Positions 8,010 to 15,358 of a stretch of 64,000 nt of DNA are shown in pieces. The translations under genes were made by a program, and so were the position numbers. How positions within the stretch are numbered: the stretch's first letter is position 1; every line of letters begins with the position of its first letter. The DNA comes from JAJDUF01 sp965238265. Lineage in GTDB: Bacteria > Chloroflexota > UBA11872 > UBA12225 > JAJDUF01. The notes beneath the pieces are model-generated. The model had not been told where the DNA came from. It ran no database searches and was given only the letters and a program-made list of their open reading frames with translations. The stretch covers positions 1,922,001 through 1,986,000 of the forward strand of contig OZ250185.1 of NCBI GenBank assembly GCA_965238265.1. Direction: 5' to 3'.

Positions 8010-9422
8010 GTGGAGGGACTGCCTCTTGTTGTGGCGCTGCTCATTTACTTCATCCCGACCATTGTTGGTTGCAGGAAGAGGAATGCGGGGTCTATCTTTG
8101 TCCTGAACCTATTGCTAGGCTGGACGCTAATCGGTTGGGCAATTGCCTTGAAGTGGGCACTTACCCATGAAGAGCAGAAGCCGGAGGCAACTCCAGACTT
8201 CGACCAGGACCGCCGCCTCGACCCCGACGATGCCTCCGCCTACATCAACCGAGGATCTGCTTACATGGACAGAGGTGAGTATGACCGTGCCATTCGAGAC
8301 TTCGACCAGGCCATCAAACTTGCCCCCAACCTTGCCATCGCCTATTTGGGTCGCGGAATTGCCTACAGGAACAGAGGCGAATACGACCGCGCCATTCAAG
8401 ACTTCGACCAGATCCTCCAACTGGACCTGAACTATGCTGAGGCCTACTTGAGCCGGGGAATGGTCTACGCAGACAGAGGCGAGTATGACCGCGCCATTCA
8501 AGACTTCGACCAGATCCTCCAACTGGACCTGAACTATGCTGAGGCCTACTTGAGCCGGGGAATGGTCTACGCAGACAGAGGCGAGTATGACCGCGCTAGG
8601 AGCGATTTCTATGAGACACTAGCGCTTGGCTTCGACCGGGCCACGGTTGAGGCGGCGCTTGCACAACTGCCCGAGACCCTCATCTCCCCGTCCGCACCGA
8701 CGCTGGACACACGCTACCGCGACCCGGACCAGGCCCGGTCAGAGTCGATAGATACATCAAGGGATACGTACACGACAATGGTCAGCGATGCAGATGTAGA
8801 GTGTATCGTCGACTTCGTGATGCGTGAGTTGAATCTGGACTTGGATGATCGATTGGGCGATGAATACGGCTATGACGATCCGGTGCTGATCTGTCTGGAT
8901 GCGGTGCTCGCGATCCAACATAGGTATAAGCAGTTCGTGGTCCCTAGAATAGCACTTTTCCAGCAGGAATATCCCCATGTCCGCTCACTGTCGGACCTCA
9001 AGCAACTCATCGAACGCTATGGCCATCGGCGTTTTGGGGAGCAGGTGTGGAACTATCGATACCTGCCACGGATACAGACGCTGGAATTGCTGGTGAATTG
9101 GTTCCTAGCCTATCAACAGAAACACGGATTCGGCGACGATCTCGAGGCGATGCGTTATTGGGCACAACAGCCGTATAAGGAGCCGCTGAGTGCCTACGGA
9201 GTACGCGGAATCGGCATCGCAACGACGCAATATCTACGGATGCTGGCCGGTGCAGATACCGTGAAGCCGGATGTCCGTATCCATCAGGCCGTTGAGGATG
9301 CGCTAGGCCGCTCGGTGACAGACGAGGAAGCGATATCGCTCATTGAGGAAGCAGCGCGTCGGCTGGGTGTGGGTGCAACAACTCTCGATCACGTGATCTG
9401 GAAGTTCTATTCCGGCAATTGA
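8010..9422 (+). CDS. Membrane-anchored TPR protein with C-terminal HhH (glycosylase/endonuclease III-like) domain
   Basis: A 470-residue protein with three parts. Residues 1-52 hold two hydrophobic segments (around YFIPTIVGCRKRN and FVLNLLLGWTLIGWAIALKW) that resemble the superinfection-immunity family (PF14373). Residues 70-205 are four TPR repeats, each near 34 residues with the core RGEYDRAI. Residues 255-470 resemble a helix-hairpin-helix glycosylase-like domain: the hairpin YGVRGIGIATTQYLRML is followed by KPDVRIHQAV, whose Asp sits where the catalytic Asp of endonuclease III lies. The GTG start has a G-rich site upstream. I know the C-terminal domain as a stand-alone family, not with this membrane/TPR front. 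A defence-effector role is inference. A Phd-type antitoxin-like gene starts 22 bp downstream. Confidence 0.75.
   Translation: MEGLPLVVALLIYFIPTIVGCRKRNAGSIFVLNLLLGWTLIGWAIALKWALTHEEQKPEATPDFDQDRRLDPDDASAYINRGSAYMDRGEYDRAIRDFDQAIKLAPNLAIAYLGRGIAYRNRGEYDRAIQDFDQILQLDLNYAEAYLSRGMVYADRGEYDRAIQDFDQILQLDLNYAEAYLSRGMVYADRGEYDRARSDFYETLALGFDRATVEAALAQLPETLISPSAPTLDTRYRDPDQARSESIDTSRDTYTTMVSDADVECIVDFVMRELNLDLDDRLGDEYGYDDPVLICLDAVLAIQHRYKQFVVPRIALFQQEYPHVRSLSDLKQLIERYGHRRFGEQVWNYRYLPRIQTLELLVNWFLAYQQKHGFGDDLEAMRYWAQQPYKEPLSAYGVRGIGIATTQYLRMLAGADTVKPDVRIHQAVEDALGRSVTDEEAISLIEEAARRLGVGATTLDHVIWKFYSGN
8385..8588 (+). repeat. Exact 102-bp tandem duplication of one TPR
   Basis: Bases 8385-8486 and 8487-8588 are identical, and the identity runs about eight bases further. 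The unit is 102 bp, exactly one 34-residue TPR, so the frame is kept. The identity at nucleotide level, including third positions, points to a very recent duplication or to copy-number change by recombination. Confidence 0.9.
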
Positions 9423-9444
9423 GCCTGACAACAGGATTGATGCC

Positions 9445-9627
9445 ATGGAAGAGCATTATGTGGTTGATCGTGACGGGAAGCGCACGGCCGTCATTCTGCC
9501 CATAGAGCAGTACGAGCGGCTGCTGGAAGACTTGCACGACCTAGCCGTGATAGCAGGGCGTCGGGAAGAGGAGCCGATTAGCCTAGAGGAGACGAAGCGC
9601 CGGCTGCGAGAGGACGGCCTGCTTTAG
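9445..9627 (+). CDS. Phd/YefM-type antitoxin-like protein, no toxin alongside
   Basis: A 60-residue protein. YVVDRDGKRTAVILPIEQYERLLEDLHDL is typical of the Phd/RelB-type antitoxin fold, and an acidic, charged C-terminal tail (EEPISLEETKRRL) is the usual toxin-binding region. It starts 22 bp after the TPR-HhH gene on the same strand, so the two are probably co-transcribed. No RelE, ParE or Doc toxin follows; instead its last 50 bp overlap the 3' end of a convergent gene. It may be an orphan antitoxin, or it may control the preceding gene, which is speculative. Confidence 0.7.
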   Translation: MEEHYVVDRDGKRTAVILPIEQYERLLEDLHDLAVIAGRREEEPISLEETKRRLREDGLL

Positions 9628-9892
9628 CCAGCGTGTGGCGTACCTGCTCAAGCTCCCGCTCTAGCTCCTCGGCTGTTTCCGGTCCCTGGGGAATATCGTA
9701 GCGGCCCATAAGCTCAAGAATACCCCAGCGTGTAGTCCCAAGCACCTCGGCCGCGCGGCTCTGACCGATCCGACCTCGGCGCAGAAGCTCTACTACCAGG
9801 AGTTGCTTGGCCTGTGCCGCCGCTTCGTCGGGCGCACCGAGCAGCGCGACGACATCTTCCGGCAGGTCCAGCGTCAGCACACGGGATGCCAT
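9578..9892 (-). CDS. UPF0175-family small DNA-binding-like protein
   Basis: A 104-residue protein from ATG 9892. The N-terminal LTLDLPEDVVALLGAPDEA and the helix-turn-helix-like segment RGRIGQSRAAEVLGTTRWGILELM match the UPF0175 family, which commonly sits beside PIN-like (DUF3368) toxins as a presumed antitoxin. No PIN gene is next to it here. Its C-terminus overlaps the convergent Phd-like gene by 50 bp, an arrangement that could give antisense transcripts. The longer open frame upstream of 9892 lacks a start site and is not used. Confidence 0.7.
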   Translation of the reverse strand: MASRVLTLDLPEDVVALLGAPDEAAAQAKQLLVVELLRRGRIGQSRAAEVLGTTRWGILELMGRYDIPQGPETAEELERELEQVRHTLAKAGRPLAAGASSPLG

Positions 9893-9964
9893 CCGCGTAT
9901 TTCCCTTCACATTTGCTGCGGTGTGAGTATTATGCACGACAAGTCGCCGACGAGGAGGATGGCA

Positions 9965-10366
9965 GTGGTGCAAGGGATTGATCATATTGAGCTGATTGTG
10001 CGGGACGTGGAGGCGTTTGTGGCGCTGTTTCGGCAGCTCGGCTTCCGGCTGCTGGCGCGGACCACGCACCACGGCGAGTCGGCCGAGCTACAGTTGCCCG
10101 GCGAGGGCCAGCCGATCATCGAAATCCATCGGGTCTCCGGCGAGGAGAACCCCGGCGTCAACCATATCGCGTTCCGCGTGGACGACGTTCGCGCCGCGCA
10201 TCGGGAGCTGGGCGCGGCCGGCATCGAGTTCGACGGGCCACCGGAGCTGATCCCGCAAACCGGCCGCCTCATCGCCAACTTCCGCGACCCCGACGGCTGG
10301 CGGTTGCAGCTGGTGGACGCCAACCGCCAGGAATGGACGGATGAGGAGGGCGACGCCGCTCGCTAA
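9965..10366 (+). CDS. Glyoxalase/VOC-superfamily protein
   Basis: A roughly 133-residue single vicinal-oxygen-chelate module pair. It contains the strand GIDHIELIVRDVEAFVALFR, then HIAFRVDDVRAAHRELG, and ends with FRDPDGWRLQLVDA. Metal-ligand positions are plausible at H of DHIEL, E of IIEIHR, H of NHIAF and Q of LQLVD. The proposed GTG start at 9965 lies six bases after GAGGAGG; an ATG at 9932 is an alternative. Family members act as dioxygenases, epimerases, lyases or resistance proteins, and I cannot choose among them. Confidence 0.8.
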   Translation: MVQGIDHIELIVRDVEAFVALFRQLGFRLLARTTHHGESAELQLPGEGQPIIEIHRVSGEENPGVNHIAFRVDDVRAAHRELGAAGIEFDGPPELIPQTGRLIANFRDPDGWRLQLVDANRQEWTDEEGDAAR

Positions 10367-10494
10367 TGCGGATGTACGACCGCCCCCTATGGTCCCTGAC
10401 GGCGGCAGGTATTTCGCTGGGAGACGGATTGGGCCCTCCCCCGGCCGCTGGCCCGTTGTCATTCCGGCCCCCCGCCCAATATGACCCCGGCGAT

Positions 10495-10899
10495 GGGAGG
10501 ATGGTTCCTACTCGACAAGGCCGGAGCGCACGGCGCTCCAGCCGGGGACAGTCTCTGTACCATGCCCGCACAACACGGTGGCGCAGCTTTGCCGACGGCA
10601 CCGGGTCACACTCGATCCCGCGCCGAAATAGCCCGAGGGCGCCGGGTCAGACCGACCCCGTGCCGAAACAACCCGAGGGCGCCGGGTCGTACCCGACCCC
10701 GCGCCGAAACATGCCCGAGGGCGCCGGGTCGTACCCGACCCCGTGCCGAAACAGCCTCAGGGCGCCGGGTCGTACCCGACCCCGTGCCAGCCGCGCCACC
10801 GTGCCCGGTCACGACTGTCCCCACGTCACACCGCCACCGGCAGGTTACTGCCCATCTCCCATCACCAACCCGTCGGTGGCGGTCCGGAACCATCCTCCC
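10495..10899. repeat. Non-coding element bounded by 14-bp inverted repeats
   Basis: GGGAGGATGGTTCC at 10495-10508 is the exact reverse complement of 10886-10899. The 377 bp between contain the 41-bp tandem array. Several frames are open across it only because GC-rich DNA has few stops; none shows a recognisable protein or a consistent reading frame. Size and ends recall a small non-autonomous mobile element, but no target duplication was identified. The rest of 10367-11182 holds further palindromic repeats and no supported gene. Confidence 0.5.
10597..10788. repeat. Tandem array of ~41-bp units, each with a GGGTCG/CGACCC hairpin
   Basis: About 4.6 copies of a 40-42-bp unit (10597-10788). Each contains GCCGGGTC, a small inverted repeat GGGTCG-TACC-CGACCC in the later copies, and GTGCCGAAACA or a close variant. 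Unit length varies by one or two bases at the junction (40, 42, 41), so it is not a coding repeat and not a CRISPR, which would have unique spacers of constant length. Confidence 0.75.
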
Positions 10900-10936
10900 G
10901 TCACCCACCCCCACGAGCCATCCCGCCGCCGGCCGT

Positions 10937-10982
10937 CCTCCCCCTCGCCACATGGTGGAGAGGGGGCCGGGGGGTGAGGCCA
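10937..10982. repeat. GC-rich palindromic intergenic repeat
   Basis: An inverted structure with arms CCTCCCCCTC and GGAGAGGGGG followed by GGGGTGAGG. The same class occurs at 11506-11557 (inside a gene), 13499-13564 and 57359-57430. Confidence 0.55.
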
Positions 10983-11134
10983 ACCCAGCCGGCACGGCCG
11001 TCAGGAGCATCCACCATGCCCGACCCATAGCTGCTGCTAGAGCACAGGTGGTCGCGTCAGCACGCGGCCGATTTCCTAGTTGATTTGAAAAAACCTACTC
11101 TTACGAGTCTAGGGTCCCTCCTACGCAGGGGGAC

Positions 11135-11164
11135 GTGGATTTCCGCGTGCGCGGGAATGACCGG
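11135..11164. repeat. GGATTTCCGC/GCGGGAAT palindromic repeat
   Basis: One copy of a widespread family with core ATTCCCGC-N-GCGGGAAT and flanks GTCATT and ATCCAG. Other copies: 12371-12399, 33138-33203 (pair), 38429-38458, 42984-43052 (pair), 44430-44518 (pair), 57450-57479 and 59095-59126. The form resembles the dRS3/REP type of repeat known in other bacteria. Confidence 0.6.
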
Positions 11165-11182
11165 CGGGGCGCTGGCCACTCA

Positions 11183-12244
11183 CTACTTGCTGGCGCTTGT
11201 CTGCACGGCCTGGATGAGAGCGCGCAGTCGCCCTGGTGCCGGCGCCGGCTCGGCGGACTGCAGCAGGGCGGCGCGGAGGGCGCTGCCGGCTTCGGTGGGT
11301 CCGAGCGCCGTCGCCAGGAGTAGCCGCAGGTTGGCATGCGCCAACGCCCAATCGCGGTCCTGGAATAGGGCGGTGAGCAGCGCGGCACGCACCGTATAGC
11401 GATCTACCAGCGCGGTGCCGAGCGGCAGGGGCGGTGCGTAGGCGTGGGTCGCGGCGACCATGCCGGCAATGGGCAAGGGCAATGACACGCCGGGTCCGAT
11501 GGCACCCTCGCCTTGCCCCTCACCCCGGCCCTCTCCCGGAGGGAGAAGGTGAAGGCTAGGGCCCGCTGCCGCCGCGCCGAGGTCTTGGCGCAGCCCGGTC
11601 GAGGAGACCGCTGCGACCACGCTCGGGAGCGGCAGGCTACGCACCCGCGCGGCGAACGGCCGGTTTTCCGGCCGGCTCAGGAGCGCGGCGAAGTCGTCTG
11701 CCGTCGCATCGTCCCGTGGCGCGACGAGAAACGACGCCAAGCGAAAGAGCTTCTGGAGCGCCGCGTCGCGGTCGTCGTAATAGCGCGGATCGAAGATTTG
11801 GACGATCTTGTCGTAGCCGACGAGAAACAGCAGGGTATCCAGATCGGGCCACCGGGTACGGGCCGCCAGCGCCTGATCCACGTACAGGCCGCGGTTGAAC
11901 AGAAGCACGCCGTAGCGCGGCTGATCTTGGACAAAATGCCGTAGCGCGACGAGGCGATCTTCGAGCAACGTCCCGGCTATTTGCTCCTTGTCCACCGTGA
12001 CTCGCGCCAGCCCCAGCCAGACCTCGGTAGCGGCGTTGGTTTCGAGGGCCGCGGCCGCCAGGGCTGCGTGCCCCTGGTGCAGCGGATTGAAGGAGCCGGG
12101 CAGGATGGCGATACGGCGCCCGGCAACTGAGGCTGGCTGGGAGGCGAATATCGCCGCGTGCGGCGCCGCGGCGGGATCAAGAGACTCGATGGCGTCGTGC
12201 AGGGCCAGGAGCGTGGGGAAATGGAAGTAATCGGGAGGTCTCAT
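11183..12244 (-). CDS. Nicotinate-nucleotide adenylyltransferase-like nucleotidyltransferase
   Basis: A 353-residue protein of the cytidylyltransferase/NadD fold. The nucleotide-binding motif GSFNPLHQGH (residues about 49-58) has the family H-x-G-H signature. A segment LFLVGYDKIVQIFDPRYY follows, and SSTGLRQDL near residue 218 is the family's second (S-S-T/x-x-R) motif. A C-terminal extension of about 120 residues is proline/alanine rich. Within it, residues around LPPGEGRGEGQGEG are encoded by a palindromic intergenic-type repeat (11506-11557) that keeps the frame. The reaction is probably NMN or NaMN adenylation or a related nucleotidyl transfer. It could serve NAD synthesis, but it is longer than typical NadD. 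Confidence 0.7.
   Translation of the reverse strand: MRPPDYFHFPTLLALHDAIESLDPAAAPHAAIFASQPASVAGRRIAILPGSFNPLHQGHAALAAAALETNAATEVWLGLARVTVDKEQIAGTLLEDRLVALRHFVQDQPRYGVLLFNRGLYVDQALAARTRWPDLDTLLFLVGYDKIVQIFDPRYYDDRDAALQKLFRLASFLVAPRDDATADDFAALLSRPENRPFAARVRSLPLPSVVAAVSSTGLRQDLGAAAAGPSLHLLPPGEGRGEGQGEGAIGPGVSLPLPIAGMVAATHAYAPPLPLGTALVDRYTVRAALLTALFQDRDWALAHANLRLLLATALGPTEAGSALRAALLQSAEPAPAPGRLRALIQAVQTSASK
11506..11557. repeat. GC-rich palindromic repeat inside the nucleotidyltransferase gene
   Basis: Arms CCTCACCCCGGCCCTCTCCC and GGGAGAAGGTGAAGG match the intergenic family at 10937, 13499 and 57359. Here the copy lies within an open frame, encoding the glycine/glutamate-rich patch of the NadD-like protein, without a stop or frame change. 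Confidence 0.65.
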
Positions 12245-12290
12245 CGGCTCTGATGGATGCCTAGTCGTGGGTTGGACCTAACTCCTGACT

Positions 12291-12335
12291 GGCCAAAGCC
12301 GCACCACACCTGGCACTATCCGTGCGGCTTTGGCC
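12291..12335. repeat. Strong hairpin with perfect 14-bp arms
   Basis: GGCCAAAGCCGCAC (12291-12304) pairs perfectly with GTGCGGCTTTGGCC (12322-12335) across a 17-base loop. It lies between two minus-strand genes. It may stop or protect the transcript of the lyase gene that ends at 12499; no T-run follows it, so a classic terminator is not shown. Confidence 0.55.
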
Positions 12336-12486
12336 GGTCACCCGGCCTCTTCCCTCCAGGGAAGGGGAGTCTGGATTCCCGCGGAAGCGGGAATGACAGA
12401 CGGCCGCCCCTCCCTTCAGGCCAAGGGCGCCATCGGCGCGACCTTTAGCCCCTTCCCTTCAGGGAGGGGGTTGGGGGTAGGTCTAC
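12336..12486. repeat. Mosaic of intergenic palindromic repeats
   Basis: Contains a CTCCAGGGAAGGGGAG palindrome, an ATTCCCGC/GCGGGAAT copy (12371-12399) and a CCCTTCCCTTCAGGGAGGGG copy followed by TTGGGGGTAGGTC (12449-12486). The last type recurs in the opposite orientation at 20649-20693. No gene is seen in 12245-12498. Confidence 0.55.
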
Positions 12487-12498
12487 TCGCCTCACCCG

Positions 12499-13479
12499 CT
12501 ACAGCTTGCCATCATCCGCGGCCCGCTGCAGGACGACCTCGGCCAGCTTGCGGCTCGCCTCGTCTAGCATCTCCTCGCCGTCGAGCGCTACTGCGCCCAG
12601 CCCCTCTTCCTCCGTCGCCTGGAAGTAGCGGTCGCGGATCGCGGTGGCCTTCTCGATCTCCGCAGCGGAGGGTGAAAACACTTCGTTCAGCACCGGAATC
12701 TGCGCCGGATGCACAGCCCACTTCCCATCGCAGCCCAACTGGCAGGCCATCTGGGCCGAGTTCCGCAGCCCCTCCAGATCGCGGAACTTGCCGAACGGGC
12801 CGTCAATAGTCTGCAAGCCGGCCGCTTTCGCTGCGGTGACAATCCGCTGCAAAGCAAAGTGGTAGATATGACCGGGGTAGGCGAAGTCGTGCGCCCCGAT
12901 GGACAGCACGGGCATGTCGGCGTAGGCGGCGTAGTCGCCGGGGCCAAACACGAGCGCGATCAGCCGCTTGCTGGCATGGGCGATCTTCTCCACGCTGGAG
13001 ATGCCCGCGGCCGTCTCGATCTGCGCTTCGATCCCGATGGTATGGGTCAAGCCCAACTGCTGTTCGAGCGAGGTCAACATAATATCCAGGGCGGCCACGT
13101 CTTCGGGGCCGCGCGTCTTCGGCAGCATAATGGCTTCTAGCTCTGCGCCAGCGCCCTCCACCACGTCTACCACGTCGCGCACGGCCCACTGCGTGGACAG
13201 GTCGTTGATCCGCACGACCGTCGCCTTGTCGCCATAGTCGTTCTCGTTCAACGCCTGGACAATCCGGGCCCGCGAGGCCACCTTTTCACTCGGCGCTACG
13301 GAGTCCTCCAGGTCCAGAAACACGGCGTCCGCGTCGCTCGTTGCCGCCCCTTGCATCATGCGGGGATTGCTGCCGGGAACAGCCAGCTCCGAGCGCCGGC
13401 GGCGCGCCGGGCGCGGCGTCGCCGGGCGCCAGCTCAACGGTGGTCCGTCATAAGGGCTGCCAGGAACCTGCTTTGTCAT
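12499..13479 (-). CDS. CitE/HpcH-HpaI family CoA-ester lyase (malyl-CoA lyase-like)
   Basis: A 326-residue TIM-barrel lyase related to citrate lyase beta and L-malyl-CoA/beta-methylmalyl-CoA lyase. Key features are the N-terminal RRSELAVPGSNPRM, the metal-binding FLDLEDSVAPSEK, TVVRINDL, the second acidic ligand in EAQIETAAGI and FGPGDYAAY. The C-terminal GKWAVHPAQIPVLNEVF is the conserved CoA-side segment. It probably cleaves or forms malyl-CoA-type esters, linking acetyl-CoA or propionyl-CoA with glyoxylate. ATG 13479 is preferred over the GTG one codon earlier because AAGGG lies seven bases upstream. It is about 100 bp downstream of ilvD, with a palindromic repeat between. Confidence 0.85.
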   Translation of the reverse strand: MTKQVPGSPYDGPPLSWRPATPRPARRRRSELAVPGSNPRMMQGAATSDADAVFLDLEDSVAPSEKVASRARIVQALNENDYGDKATVVRINDLSTQWAVRDVVDVVEGAGAELEAIMLPKTRGPEDVAALDIMLTSLEQQLGLTHTIGIEAQIETAAGISSVEKIAHASKRLIALVFGPGDYAAYADMPVLSIGAHDFAYPGHIYHFALQRIVTAAKAAGLQTIDGPFGKFRDLEGLRNSAQMACQLGCDGKWAVHPAQIPVLNEVFSPSAAEIEKATAIRDRYFQATEEEGLGAVALDGEEMLDEASRKLAEVVLQRAADDGKL

Positions 13480-13498
13480 CACGTATCCCTTCCTCGCG

Positions 13499-13564
13499 CC
13501 TCACCCCCGGCCCTCGCTCCACTTGTGGAGAGGGGGAGTCCGCCGCCGCCGGGCGGGGGTGAGG
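13499..13564. repeat. GC-rich palindromic repeat between ilvD and the lyase gene
   Basis: CCTCACCCCCGGCCCTCGCTCC and GGAGAGGGGGAGTCCGCC, then GGGCGGGGGTGAGG, form nested inverted repeats of the same class as 10937-10982 and 57359-57430. Confidence 0.55.
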
Positions 13565-13581
13565 GCGCTGTGTCGTTCGGA

Positions 13582-15261
13582 CTATGTAACTGCGCCGACC
13601 GCTGCCGAGCTTACCAAACGCGCATACTTCGCGAGCGATCCCGACCGATACCGTGGCGTCGGCGCCTCCCAGGAAGCGAGGCGCTCCTGAAGCTCCTCGT
13701 CTGAGAGCCGAACGTCGAGCTGCCGATTCGGAATGTCAATCGCGATCACGTCCCCGTCGCGCAGCGCCGCCAGCGGGCCACCCACGGCCGCCTCCGGCGC
13801 CATGTGCGCGATCATCAAGCCGTGAGTGGCGCCGGAGAAGCGCCCATCGGTCAGCAACGCGACGTGATCGCCTAGCCCACGCCCTTGAATCGCTGCCGTC
13901 ACGGCCAGCATTTCGCGCATCCCCGGCCCGCCTTTCGGCCCCTCGTTGCGGATGACCACCACGTCGCCTTTCCGAATATCGCCGGCGAGCACGGCCTCGA
14001 AGCAGGCTTCCTCGCCGTCGAACACCCGGGCCGGGCCGGCGAAGGTGCTGTGGACGGCCCCGCCCACCTTGGCGACGGCACCGTCCGCGGCGAGGTTGCC
14101 GCGCAGGATGGCCAGCGTGCCGGTCGGGCTGAGGGGGCGGTCAAGCGCAAAGGTGAGGTCCTGGTCCGGCTCTTCGCGGACCCGGTCCAAGTGATCGCCC
14201 AGCGTCCCTCCCGCGACGTTGGGGGTGCTGCCGTCAATGATCCCGCCCTTGAGCAGCTCTTTCATCACGACCGGCACGCCACCAACCACGTCCAGATCGG
14301 CCATGACGTACTTGCCGGACGGTTTCAGGCTGGCCAAGTGCGGCGTGCGGTGGCTGATCTCGTCAAAGTCATCCAGCCGCAGCTCTACACCGGCTTCATA
14401 CGCAATCGCCATCAGGTGCAGCACCGCGTTGGTCGAGCCACCGAGCGCTTCCACGGTAGCGATGGCGTTGAGAAAGGCGGCGCGAGTGAGGAAGTCGCGC
14501 GGACGCTTGTCCTCGCGCAAGAGCTGCATCACGCGCTCGCCGGCTTGAAACGCCACCACCTGACGCCGCGCGTCAACCGCCGGAATGGAAGCGCTCCCCG
14601 GGGGCGCCATCCCCAATGCCTCGGCCGCCGCGGCCATCGTGTTCGCGGTGAACATGCCCCCGCAAGCGCCAGCGCCGGGGCACGCTCGGCCGACCAGCTC
14701 GTCTACGTCCTCCTCGGACATCTCGCCGCTGGCATGCAGGCCGGGCGCTTCGAACGAGTCCTGGATCGTGACCTTCCTGCCCCGGTAGATACCGGGCATG
14801 ATGCTGCCGCCGTACACGTAGACGCCGGGGATGTTCAGTCGCGCCAGCGCCATCAGGCCCCCCGGCTGCGTCTTGTCACACCCGGTCAGTGTCACCAGCC
14901 CGTCGAGGCGGTGCCCGGTCACGACCAGCTCGATGGAGTCGGCAATCACCTCGCGGCTGACGAGGGAAGCGCGCATCCCCTCGGTGCCCATCGCGATACC
15001 GTCGGTGACGCAGATGGTCCCGAACTCGAACGGCGTGCCGCCGGCCGCGCGGATACCTTCCTTGACCTTCTCGGCGAGGTCGCGCAAGTTGAGCTGGCAG
15101 GGGGTCAGGTCGGTCCAGGTATTGGCGATGCCGATCATCGGCTTACGCAGGTCCTCCTCGCTGAGGCCCGTGCCTCGAAACATCGAGCGCGCTGCGGCGT
15201 GCTCGACGCCCATCGTCACTTCGCGACTGCGCGCTTTCACGTCAACGGTCGTTGCTGCCAT
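13582..15261 (-). CDS. ilvD: Dihydroxy-acid dehydratase
   Basis: A 559-residue IlvD/Edd family iron-sulfur dehydratase of normal length. It converts 2,3-dihydroxy-3-methylbutanoate (or pentanoate) to the 2-oxo acid in valine/isoleucine synthesis. Visible cluster ligands are the cysteines in VTLTGCDKTQPG and GACGGMFTANTM; the other family landmarks VEALGGSTNAVLHL and RNEGPKGGPGMREM are intact, as is TDGRFSGATHGLM. Start ATG 15261 is chosen because AAGGA lies nine bases upstream; the ATG at 15270 abuts that site. Sugar-acid dehydratases share this family, and the neighbourhood has aldonate enzymes, but the sequence reads as the amino-acid enzyme. Confidence 0.93.
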   Translation of the reverse strand: MAATTVDVKARSREVTMGVEHAAARSMFRGTGLSEEDLRKPMIGIANTWTDLTPCQLNLRDLAEKVKEGIRAAGGTPFEFGTICVTDGIAMGTEGMRASLVSREVIADSIELVVTGHRLDGLVTLTGCDKTQPGGLMALARLNIPGVYVYGGSIMPGIYRGRKVTIQDSFEAPGLHASGEMSEEDVDELVGRACPGAGACGGMFTANTMAAAAEALGMAPPGSASIPAVDARRQVVAFQAGERVMQLLREDKRPRDFLTRAAFLNAIATVEALGGSTNAVLHLMAIAYEAGVELRLDDFDEISHRTPHLASLKPSGKYVMADLDVVGGVPVVMKELLKGGIIDGSTPNVAGGTLGDHLDRVREEPDQDLTFALDRPLSPTGTLAILRGNLAADGAVAKVGGAVHSTFAGPARVFDGEEACFEAVLAGDIRKGDVVVIRNEGPKGGPGMREMLAVTAAIQGRGLGDHVALLTDGRFSGATHGLMIAHMAPEAAVGGPLAALRDGDVIAIDIPNRQLDVRLSDEELQERLASWEAPTPRYRSGSLAKYARLVSSAAVGAVT

Positions 15262-15337
15262 GTTGCCCATTCCTTGTCGCCAGCAGTAGAGGAGACGGCT
15301 CAGAGTATACGTCACGCAGAAGGAGGTGAGCTACGCT

Positions 15338-15356
15338 GCGGTGTGCTCTGTGGCTT
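15338..15356. repeat. GTGTGCTCTGTGG repeat copy
   Basis: A short inverse copy of the CACAGAGCACAC repeat family, located in the gap between ilvD and the GT2 gene. Confidence 0.4.
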
Positions 15357-15358
15357 CG

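Noticed and set aside
10597..10788. CRISPR array
   Set aside because: Unit length (40-42 bp) is repeat all the way with no unique constant-length spacers and no cas genes in the window.
10366..11083. Several 140-200 aa open frames across the 41-bp array
   Set aside because: All come from GC-rich repeats without stops; three frames on both strands are open at once and none shows a consistent protein or start.
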